DNA of 64,000 nt, taken from the NCBI RefSeq assembly GCF_002742645.2, contig NZ_CP033875.1, positions 1,054,001-1,118,000 of the forward strand, given 5' to 3'. The stretch comes from Caulobacter sp. FWC26 (GTDB taxonomy: Bacteria > Pseudomonadota > Alphaproteobacteria > Caulobacterales > Caulobacteraceae). Positions 1 through 6,935 of this stretch are shown in pieces; positions within the stretch are counted from its first letter, which is position 1, and the number at the start of each line of letters is the position of its first letter. Below the pieces are notes generated by a model. It made no database searches and was not told the DNA's origin. It saw only the letters and a list, made by a program, of their open reading frames with translations. The translations under genes were made by a program, and so were the position numbers.

Positions 1-1
1 T

Positions 2-646
2 CAGTCAGCCGCCGGCGCCGACCAGGCCCGCAAGACCGTCGCCGCCAGCCGCGAGGCCACCGAGGCCTCCCGCCGCATCGTCGCCGACGCCGTGGCCGCC
101 ATGCGCCAGATCGAGACCTCCTCGCAGTCGATCAGCCAGATCATCGGGGTGATCGACGAGATCGCGTTCCAGACGAACCTTCTGGCCCTCAACGCCGGGG
201 TCGAGGCCGCGCGAGCGGGCGAGGCTGGCCGTGGTTTCGCTGTGGTCGCGCAGGAAGTGCGGGCTCTGGCCCAGCGCTCGGCTGATGCGGCCAAGGAGAT
301 CAAGACCTTGATCTCAACCTCGACCCAGCAGGTCGAGCAGGGCGTGGGCCTGATCGACCGGGCCGGAGCGGCGTTGGAAGGCGTCACCCGACAGGCCGCC
401 GAAATCAACGAACTGGTGGCGTCCATCGCCGCGTCGGCCCGCGACCAGGCCGCCAGCCTGTCGGAGGTGAACAGCGCGGTGAACCTGATGGATCAGAACA
501 CCCAGCAGAACGCCGCCATGGTCGAGGAAACCAACGCCGCCGGCCAGAACCTGGCCAATGAGGCCGAGCGCCTGGGTCAGGCCGTTAGCCGCTTCCGCCA
601 CGCCGGCGAAGCCGGGACCCCGCACCGCAGCCGCCGCGCCGCCTGA
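2..646 (+). CDS. Methyl-accepting chemotaxis protein, C-terminal part (truncated by window edge)
   Basis: This is the signalling end of a chemoreceptor that relays ligand binding to CheW/CheA. The frame is already open at base 2, so the start lies outside the window. The visible 214 residues are an Ala/Glu/Gln-rich coiled coil containing the conserved hairpin tip (IDEIAFQTNLLALNAGVEAA), where CheA and CheW dock. The adaptation helix and a short basic tail (HRSRRAA) follow. Ligand specificity cannot be told because the sensor domain is missing. The next gene is convergent. The family call is secure. Confidence 0.95.
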   Translation, partial: QSAAGADQARKTVAASREATEASRRIVADAVAAMRQIETSSQSISQIIGVIDEIAFQTNLLALNAGVEAARAGEAGRGFAVVAQEVRALAQRSADAAKEIKTLISTSTQQVEQGVGLIDRAGAALEGVTRQAAEINELVASIAASARDQAASLSEVNSAVNLMDQNTQQNAAMVEETNAAGQNLANEAERLGQAVSRFRHAGEAGTPHRSRRAA

Positions 647-649
647 CGG

Positions 650-683
650 GCGTCCCCTTCTACGTCAGGCGCAGCGGGGACGC
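650..683. terminator. Possible bidirectional hairpin between convergent genes
   Basis: An 8-bp perfect stem (GCGTCCCC at 650-657 and GGGGACGC at 676-683) lies between the convergent chemoreceptor and phospholipase genes. There is no clear T tract, so this is a weak terminator candidate. Confidence 0.3.
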
Positions 684-699
684 GGCTCAGGCCTTCGGT

Positions 700-2835
700 C
701 TAGAGGGTTAGCACCATTGCGCCGATGCCAGGGTCGGTGCGGCTGGGCTTGCCCGTTTCGACATGTCCGGCGTACCGCCACAGGATGTCGGCGTCGGCCG
801 CGTTGCCTAGACTGATGTCGTACCAAAGGTCGCTGGCGGCCAGGTCCAGCGCGACTTCGCGCGCCTCGCCGGCCTTCAGGACCAGGGCCTGCTGCCGCGC
901 GGCCCCCGCAGTGACGGGATAGCGCGGATCGACGCTGAGGTTCAGCGTCGCCTCGGCGGTGGTGTCATTGCGCAGGTTCAGAACCACCTTGCCGGCGGAG
1001 GGGTCTTCGCGCAGAGCGACCCGGATATAGCCGTCCTTCGAGGGGCGGCCCCGGAAATGGCGATAGAAGCCGTTGGGACCGTGGACGGCCAGATCGTAGG
1101 CTTCCTTGTCCTTGTGGTTCCAGTGCGCGGCCGTGTGGCGCTCGCCCGCGACCAGGGTGTAGTGCCAGGGCGGGCTCAGGCCGTAGGGCGCATAGTCGTG
1201 GATGGTGAAGACCGCCGCGTGAGCGCCGGTGTTGGCCAGGTCGATCAGCAGGTCTTCCCCGTTCGGTCGCAGGTCGGCCGCCAGGCGATAGGGCAGCGGC
1301 CGCGCCGGCCTCTGGGCGCGAGGCTGCTCGGCGGGGGTCTGGACGGCCGGGATCTTCAGGTCGGGCTGGCGCGCGGCATGGGCAAGGCGCTCAGCGTAAT
1401 CGTCGGTGGAGGGCAGCGCGACAGGGCGGGCGTTCGGCGTCTTGAAGTCGAAGCACGAGGTCAGGTCGCCTGACACAGCGCGTCGCCAGTCGGAGATGTT
1501 TGGCTCCATCACGCCGAAGCGCTTTTCCAGGAACTTCAGGGTCGAGGTGTGGTCGAACACCTGCGAGCAGACATAACCGCCCCGGCTCCACGGCGACACG
1601 ATAATGGCCGGCACGCGGATGCCCAGGCCCAGCGGCTGCAGGCCGCGAACGCCGGGATGGGGGTTCTTGTCGTAGTCCTTGAACTCGCCAGCCACGCTGA
1701 CGCCGCTGTGGCCTCGGGTTGGATCGGCGGCGGGCATCGGGGGCAGCATGTGATCGAACAGGCCGCCGGCTTCGTCGTAGTTGAGGATGAAGACGGTCTT
1801 GGAGAACACCTCCGGGTGATCGACCAGGGCCTCGATCAGCTTGGCGGTCAGGTTCTCGCCGTCCGCCGGCGTCCAGCGCGGGTGCTCGGACAGCGCCGCC
1901 GCCGTGACGATCCACGACACCTGCGGCAGGCGGCCGGCGGCGATGTCGGCGCGGAAAGCTTCGACCAGCTGCTTGCCGTCTGACCGGGTGCGGTCAGGAC
2001 CATCCTTGTGCTCGGAGACCCAGGCGCGGCCGCGCTTGTAGAGGTTGGAGTCCTTGTCGCAAGGACGGAAGGGCTTGAACACCGACAGGATGTTGTCGCC
2101 GAAATTGTCGTACTCCTGATAGACCTTCCAGCTGACCCCCGCCGCTTCCAGGCGTTCGGCGTAGGTGGTCCACTCATAGGCCTTGATCGGCTTGTCGGTG
2201 GCCATGTCGGCCGAAGGGGTTTCGTCCTCGCCGTAGTTGCTCATCACCGGATCGCCGCCGACGCGTCCGCCGCCGTTGCAACCGGTCCAGAGATGCAGAC
2301 GGTTGGGATAGGTCTGGGTCAGGGTCGAGCAGTGGTAGGCGTCCAGGATCGTGAAGGTCGAGGCCAGGGCGTGGTAGTAGGGCAGGTCGGAGGCCTTGTA
2401 GTAGGTCATCCGGTGCTGCAGCTGGCGGGATACGCCCCACTGATCGAAGCGGCCGCCATTGACGATGATCGTCGCGGCGGTGTGCCCCTGATCGGCGCCA
2501 TCCACCACATAGGCGTTCGTCGTCTTGGAGTCGGCCCAGTAGGGCTGGACGTAGCCGTCGGGATGCTGGTCGCTGGGTTGGCGCCAGACGGTGTGGCCGT
2601 TCCGTAGCCGCAGGGGGCGCGGGTCGCCCAGGCCGCGCACGCCCGGAAAGCTGCCGAAATAGTGGTCAAAGGCCCGGTTCTCCTGCATCAGGATCACGAC
2701 GTGCTCGACGTCCATGATGGTCCCGGTGCGGTTGTTGGCCGGGGTGGCCATGGCCTTCTCCAGCGTCGCCAGCGTGGCGGCGCTGAGGCCGGCGGCGCCC
2801 AGCGCCTTGAGGAAATGGCGGCGATCAGCGGTCAT
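700..2835 (-). CDS. Phosphocholine-specific phospholipase C, Tat-exported
   Basis: The 711-residue enzyme probably hydrolyses phosphatidylcholine or related lipids to diacylglycerol and phosphocholine outside the cytoplasm. The N-terminus carries a twin-arginine signal (RRHFLK at residues 5-10, then an Ala/Leu segment). The catalytic phosphoesterase core begins at VVILMQENRAFDHYFGSFPG, the signature of the bacterial PlcN/PlcC and acid phosphatase AcpA superfamily. Two C-terminal beta domains of the DUF756 type follow (from about residue 500), as in this family, and the length is normal. It is the last gene of a leftward run that includes a phosphatase 12 bp upstream, which points to phosphorus or choline scavenging. 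Confidence 0.9.
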   Translation of the reverse strand: MTADRRHFLKALGAAGLSAATLATLEKAMATPANNRTGTIMDVEHVVILMQENRAFDHYFGSFPGVRGLGDPRPLRLRNGHTVWRQPSDQHPDGYVQPYWADSKTTNAYVVDGADQGHTAATIIVNGGRFDQWGVSRQLQHRMTYYKASDLPYYHALASTFTILDAYHCSTLTQTYPNRLHLWTGCNGGGRVGGDPVMSNYGEDETPSADMATDKPIKAYEWTTYAERLEAAGVSWKVYQEYDNFGDNILSVFKPFRPCDKDSNLYKRGRAWVSEHKDGPDRTRSDGKQLVEAFRADIAAGRLPQVSWIVTAAALSEHPRWTPADGENLTAKLIEALVDHPEVFSKTVFILNYDEAGGLFDHMLPPMPAADPTRGHSGVSVAGEFKDYDKNPHPGVRGLQPLGLGIRVPAIIVSPWSRGGYVCSQVFDHTSTLKFLEKRFGVMEPNISDWRRAVSGDLTSCFDFKTPNARPVALPSTDDYAERLAHAARQPDLKIPAVQTPAEQPRAQRPARPLPYRLAADLRPNGEDLLIDLANTGAHAAVFTIHDYAPYGLSPPWHYTLVAGERHTAAHWNHKDKEAYDLAVHGPNGFYRHFRGRPSKDGYIRVALREDPSAGKVVLNLRNDTTAEATLNLSVDPRYPVTAGAARQQALVLKAGEAREVALDLAASDLWYDISLGNAADADILWRYAGHVETGKPSRTDPGIGAMVLTL

Positions 2836-2846
2836 GGCGACGTTCC

Positions 2847-3869
2847 TCAGCCGAAGGTCAGTTCACTGAAATTGAGGCGGTAGGCGATGTCGGTCGCGCC
2901 GGTCTCGGTATCGATGACGCGGTAGAGGATGTGCGGCGCGTTGTGGTCGTCGGCCTCCCACTGGATATCCAGCAGGCACATGGAGTGCAGGCTCGTGGAC
3001 ACGGGAGACACCCGGTAGAGGTTCTTCTCCGGCTTCTCGATCTGGTTGAGACCGCAGAACTGCAGTTCCACCGCGTCGTAGCCCAGTGCGCCGCGCGCAC
3101 GGGCCACCTCGCCATAGTGTTGATCGCCGGTAATGAAGACGACGCCCGGGCGACGATGCCTGCGGACCATCTTGAACAGGCGGTCGCGGGCGCGCGGATA
3201 GTCTTCCCAGGTCTCCGAACCGGTGCCGGCGTTGAGCAGGATCTGCGTGCCGCTGATCACCAGGGTCAGGTCGGCCGGAACCGCCAGGCGGCTGTTCAGC
3301 CAGCGCCACTGACCCTCGCCCAGGATGTCGCCCCGGCCATCGGGCGCGTCGCGGCGCCAGCGCACGTCCAGCATGATCACATGCAACCGGCGCTGGCCGA
3401 ACGTAAACAGCCGGCTGCTATAGACGCCGTCCTCCGGCGCTGAGGTGTCGGTCTCGAGGTTCCAGAAGCGCTGGAAAGCCGTCTTGGAGTCCTCCTTCAG
3501 CGCATAGGCCCGGTCGGCGTCGTTAGCGCCGTAGTCGTGGTCATCCCAGGTCGCCATATGCTGGCCCTGGGCCCGCAGTTCGGCGAAGCCTGGCTTGGTG
3601 GCGAGCTGGGCGTAGGCCTCGGCGAAGGCGGCCGGATCGTCCTTGGTGTCGACATAGACGTTGTCGCCGATCCACAGGTTGAGATCGGCCTTGGCGGCGG
3701 CGTAGGCCAACAGCGCCGGGACCGGCTTCTTCTGCCGAATGCAGCCCAGGATGGCGACGCGACGGATGGGGGTGGCGGACTGCGTCGTCGCTGCGGCGAT
3801 CGGGGCGGCGAGGGCGCTCAGGGTCGCGCCGCCGAGGGTGGCGGTCACGGTGCGGCGGGTCGGGGTCAT
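2847..3869 (-). CDS. PhoD-like alkaline phosphatase / phosphodiesterase
   Basis: This 340-residue secreted metallophosphatase resembles the PhoD family, which releases phosphate from phosphomono- or diesters. The chosen ATG gives MTPTRRTVTATLGG, a Tat-like leader. Metal-site motifs are visible: WIGDNVYVD, TWDDHDYG and ITGDQHYGE. It is shorter than Bacillus PhoD and lacks its N-terminal extension. The start codon overlaps the stop of the upstream transporter gene by four bases (ATGA), so the two are probably translationally coupled. A longer reading frame to 3947 exists, but its extra residues look non-coding. Confidence 0.85.
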   Translation of the reverse strand: MTPTRRTVTATLGGATLSALAAPIAAATTQSATPIRRVAILGCIRQKKPVPALLAYAAAKADLNLWIGDNVYVDTKDDPAAFAEAYAQLATKPGFAELRAQGQHMATWDDHDYGANDADRAYALKEDSKTAFQRFWNLETDTSAPEDGVYSSRLFTFGQRRLHVIMLDVRWRRDAPDGRGDILGEGQWRWLNSRLAVPADLTLVISGTQILLNAGTGSETWEDYPRARDRLFKMVRRHRRPGVVFITGDQHYGEVARARGALGYDAVELQFCGLNQIEKPEKNLYRVSPVSTSLHSMCLLDIQWEADDHNAPHILYRVIDTETGATDIAYRLNFSELTFG

Positions 3870-5140
3870 TTGCGGAAGACCTTGGCGGAGAAGTACAGGG
3901 CCGAGCCTGCGGTGGTGGTCCCGACGATGGCGGCGGCCGCGTAGCAAAGGCCGGTGAAGAAGCCGAGCCAGCTCAGGGACAGGCCGAAGTTCTTCAGCAG
4001 CATCAGGGCCACGCTGCCGCCGTAGCCCGAGGCGTCGGCGAGATACATGAAGAAGGCCGCGTTGCCGGGCACGCCCAAGGCTGCGGTCAGTCGGTCGGCC
4101 AGCACCGCATTATAAGGGATGAAGCCAAGATAGACCCCCGCGCCCACGGCGATCATCCACCAGAGCGGGCTCAGCAGATGCGCCTGCCAGGCCAGGGTCG
4201 CTAGGGCGATCAGGATCGCGCCGGCGATGATCATCACGTGATAGACCAGCACTGCCCGGCGGTTGTCGCGGATCAGCGCGGTCAGGCCGAACAGCGGCAG
4301 GATCAGCGCGGCGATCGGCAGTTCCGACAGGCTGAAAATGGCCGGGTCGTCGCCATAGCCCAGCGCCTCCCACAGTTCGACGGCGAAGTTGTCGCGGAAG
4401 TCGCGAACGGCGGTCAGTACGATGTAGGCGATGATCAGCAGCGCGATCCCCAAGCCGCCGCGCGCCCAGAAGGCCCGACGTTCTTCGCGGAACATGGGCT
4501 GGCGCGCCATGCGCTCGGCGATGTCGCGCGCGTCGGGGGGCGGGGTCTGCGATAGCATCCACACCGAAAACGCCAGGATCGGCAGGAAGAGGGCCCCCGT
4601 CGCGGCGGGCATCCACAGCTCCGGAACGCCGTAGTCGACGATTAGCGCCCGGCCGACCGACTTCACCACGCCCGAGGAGACGATGAAGCTGATGCACAGG
4701 CCCGCGCCAAGCCATTCGGAGGCGCGTCGGCCTTCCAGGAAGCCGAACACCAGCCCCCAGATCATGCCCAGAGGCAGGCCGCTGAAGAAAATGGCGATGA
4801 CCTTGAAGGGCGCCGGCAGGACCGCGAACAGGATCAACGCCGTCCACGAGGTGAGCACAAAGCCCACGATCATGTAGGCGCGGTGCTGCGGCCGGGCCTC
4901 GCTGACCACCTTGATACCGATCAGCTTGGACAGGGCGTAGCCCAGCACCTGGGCGATCACGAGGGCGATCTTGAAGTCGATGACGAACGGCCAGCCTGGG
5001 ACGCCGACGTAGCTGGCGACCGCGAAGGGCTTGCGGAACGCGTACATGCAGAAATAGGTGGTGAACGCCGCCGCCAGGGCGTAGGCGGCCACCCATCCCG
5101 GACCAGACTTGGCCAGGCCGCGCGTAAGTCTGGAGGTCAT
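3866..5140 (-). CDS. MFS transporter, DUF5690-like, organophosphate-antiporter-like N-terminus
   Basis: This 424-residue inner-membrane protein has about 12 hydrophobic segments. Near its N-terminus (about residues 30-45) is the motif YFCMYAFRKPFA. It resembles the YxxRKxF stretch of the organophosphate:phosphate antiporters (GlpT, UhpT), where the arginine contacts substrate phosphate. It looks like the DUF5690 group of MFS proteins, whose substrate I do not know. It sits between a PhnZ-type oxygenase gene and a phosphatase gene, so uptake of a phosphorylated or phosphonate compound is a reasonable inference. It overlaps the phosphatase start by four bases. Confidence 0.75.
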   Translation of the reverse strand: MTSRLTRGLAKSGPGWVAAYALAAAFTTYFCMYAFRKPFAVASYVGVPGWPFVIDFKIALVIAQVLGYALSKLIGIKVVSEARPQHRAYMIVGFVLTSWTALILFAVLPAPFKVIAIFFSGLPLGMIWGLVFGFLEGRRASEWLGAGLCISFIVSSGVVKSVGRALIVDYGVPELWMPAATGALFLPILAFSVWMLSQTPPPDARDIAERMARQPMFREERRAFWARGGLGIALLIIAYIVLTAVRDFRDNFAVELWEALGYGDDPAIFSLSELPIAALILPLFGLTALIRDNRRAVLVYHVMIIAGAILIALATLAWQAHLLSPLWWMIAVGAGVYLGFIPYNAVLADRLTAALGVPGNAAFFMYLADASGYGGSVALMLLKNFGLSLSWLGFFTGLCYAAAAIVGTTTAGSALYFSAKVFRK

Positions 5141-5162
5141 GCCGTCCTGAAATCCATAATAC

Positions 5163-5190
5163 GGAATTATACTATATGTAGTGTAATTCC
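5163..5190. promoter_or_regulatory. 28-bp inverted repeat upstream of the MFS-phosphatase-PLC genes
   Basis: Arms GGAATTATACTA (5163-5174) and TAGTGTAATTCC (5179-5190) are inverted repeats with one mismatch around a 4-base centre. The site lies 23 bp upstream of the transporter ATG in an AT-rich island. It looks like an operator for a dimeric regulator, possibly the LysR or an unlinked protein. Confidence 0.55.
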
Positions 5191-5243
5191 CTATTGTTAT
5201 GATCGCGTGACGGTCGGTTTGGGCGCTGTCCCGTGTTCAGCGT

Positions 5244-5813
5244 CTAGGCGTTCAGCGCCGCCGACAGGTGGCGTTCGAGGAACGCCTCTAGGCTGTCGGT
5301 TTCGGCGTTCTTGTCCTTGGCCAGCTCGTCGATGCGGCGCAGGGCGATCGCCTGATCGGCGAAGGGTTCGTTGAGGAAGGCCAACTGCTCGGCGTCGTCC
5401 ATCACGCCGCCCTGCAGCGCCAGGGAGATGCGGGAGTCCTTCGACAGACCGTCCATATAGCCAGGCTCCACGCTGCACAGATAGCGTTTGGCGGCCACGT
5501 GCAGGCGGATGGGTTCGCTGACCGGAAGAGGGAAGCGCGCCGCCGCCCAGTCGGCGCCGAGGGCCTCGTGCAAGTCGTCGACGCCGTCTTCCGCCGGAGC
5601 CTCGCCCAGGTCGTGGATCATGTGCCCGACATCGTGCAGCAGGCAGGCGATGACCAAGGCGGACGACAGCGCCTGCGCCTCGGCGTGGGCGGCCGACTGA
5701 AGGGCGTGTTGCAGCTGGTTGATGCCGTAAAGGCCGTAAGGGCGCCGGGCGTTGCCCAGATAGATGTCCCGGATTTCGTCGAACAGGACTTGAGTGGAGG
5801 TCAGCGCTGTCAT
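5244..5813 (-). CDS. HD-domain mixed-valent diiron oxygenase, PhnZ/TmpB type
   Basis: The 189-residue protein belongs to the phosphonate-degradation HD-oxygenase family, which oxidatively cleaves the C-P bond of 1-hydroxyphosphonates to release phosphate. Spacing of the iron ligands matches PhnZ with an offset of one or two residues: Tyr26, His36, His60-Asp61, His64, His82, His105 (RLHVAAKRYL) and Asp162. The position equivalent to PhnZ Glu27, which contacts the substrate amine, is Tyr29 here, so the substrate is probably not the PhnZ one. A perfect palindrome lies just upstream and the LysR gene precedes it, both on the same strand. A plain HD phosphohydrolase is the less likely alternative. 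Confidence 0.8.
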   Translation of the reverse strand: MTALTSTQVLFDEIRDIYLGNARRPYGLYGINQLQHALQSAAHAEAQALSSALVIACLLHDVGHMIHDLGEAPAEDGVDDLHEALGADWAAARFPLPVSEPIRLHVAAKRYLCSVEPGYMDGLSKDSRISLALQGGVMDDAEQLAFLNEPFADQAIALRRIDELAKDKNAETDSLEAFLERHLSAALNA

Positions 5814-5817
5814 AAAA

Positions 5818-5850
5818 ATATCAAATCCATCACGTGACGATATTTGATAT
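5818..5850. promoter_or_regulatory. Perfect 9-bp inverted repeat with CACGTG centre, probable LysR operator
   Basis: ATATCAAAT (5818-5826) and ATTTGATAT (5842-5850) are perfect inverted repeats around a TCACGTGA core at 5830-5837. The site fills the 39-bp gap between the LysR stop and the oxygenase ATG. The AT-rich arms and interrupted dyad fit a LysR-type box, but this gap is short for a promoter. Confidence 0.6.
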
Positions 5851-5852
5851 GC

Positions 5853-6782
5853 TTATAGAGCATCCCGCTTTAGCCCAGCAAGGCGAATAAAGGCGGAGAC
5901 CGCCGGAATCTCCATGTTTTCCCGCAAGGTGACGATGTAGACGCCGCCGGTTCGCGGCAGGCCCTGGACGGGCAGGGCCTTGAGCCGAGCATCGTGCCCG
6001 GTCTCGCCATCCAGGATGCAGCCGAAGCCGATGCCATGGGCCGTGGCTTCCTTGACCGCTTCCCGGCTCTCGACGATGAAGCCGCGCTCCACACTGGTGG
6101 CGCTGCGACCCAGGGCGATTTCCGTCAGGGCCCGTGTCACCGAGCCCTCTTCGCGCAGGACCAGCGGCAGGCCGCCCAGTTCGCGGGCCTCGATATGGTC
6201 GCGCTGGGCGAAGGGGTGGTCGACGGGCACCATCAGGTTCAGCGACTGCTCGAACACCAGATGGCAGGCCAGGACCGGGTCGGGCTCCAGCAGCGAGATG
6301 ATCGCCACATCGGCGCGGCACTCCATCACGTCCTGGGTCAGCGAGCGCGTATTGCCCAGCCGGGTGGAGATCTCGATATCGGGATAGGTGCGGCGGAACT
6401 GGCTGATCAGATGCATGGTCGCCGGCGGGGTCGAAAAGCCGATCGACATGCGGCCCCGCTTCAATCCGCTGAACAGATTGGCGGTCATCTCGAAGTCGTC
6501 GACGCGGCTGATGACTAGTCGCGCCCGCGTATAGAGCTCGCGCCCGGCGTCGGTCAGGTTCTGGTTCTGGGTGCGACGGTTCAGCAGCCGCACGCCGCAG
6601 ATCTGTTCCAGTGCGTTGATCTGATTGGAGATGTTGGGTTGGGAAACGCCCAGCACGGCGGCCGCCCGCGAAAAGGAGCCTTGATCGACGACGGTGACGA
6701 AGGCCTTCAGCGCGCCGATCGACAGGCTGCCGGTCTCACGGCGCCGGCTACGCTCGGCGCCATCCTCGGGCGAAACGGCCAT
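5853..6782 (-). CDS. LysR-family transcriptional regulator
   Basis: The 309-residue regulator has an N-terminal winged helix (ALKAFVTVVDQGSFSRAAAV followed by VSQPNISNQINALEQ) and a C-terminal periplasmic-binding-like effector domain. It resembles the LysR proteins linked to aminoethylphosphonate catabolism genes, and it sits directly upstream of the PhnZ-type oxygenase gene, so it probably controls the cluster. I placed the start at the ATG of 6782 (MAVSPEDGAE). A longer frame to 6821 adds 13 residues and cannot be excluded. The gene lies downstream of a TonB-receptor terminator and so needs its own promoter in the 6783-6888 region. Confidence 0.85.
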   Translation of the reverse strand: MAVSPEDGAERSRRRETGSLSIGALKAFVTVVDQGSFSRAAAVLGVSQPNISNQINALEQICGVRLLNRRTQNQNLTDAGRELYTRARLVISRVDDFEMTANLFSGLKRGRMSIGFSTPPATMHLISQFRRTYPDIEISTRLGNTRSLTQDVMECRADVAIISLLEPDPVLACHLVFEQSLNLMVPVDHPFAQRDHIEARELGGLPLVLREEGSVTRALTEIALGRSATSVERGFIVESREAVKEATAHGIGFGCILDGETGHDARLKALPVQGLPRTGGVYIVTLRENMEIPAVSAFIRLAGLKRDAL

Positions 6783-6879
6783 GATTCTCTCTTCGGCAGC
6801 GGACAGGCTCGGACCATACAAATCGGAACCGGAAACTCAAACAGACCCTGTCCCCACCAGCAGTCACTGATCTTGTCAC

Positions 6880-6914
6880 CAAAGAAAAGCCCTTCCGGCC
6901 TGAACCGGAAGGGC
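6880..6914 (-). terminator. Rho-independent terminator of the TonB-receptor gene
   Basis: A perfect 10-bp stem (GCCCTTCCGG at 6889-6898 with CCGGAAGGGC at 6905-6914) is followed on the minus strand by a TTTTCTTT run. It lies 21 bp past the receptor stop codon, so the receptor and the LysR gene are probably separate transcripts. Confidence 0.85.
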
Positions 6915-6935
6915 GTCGACGAAAGTCAGGTCAGA

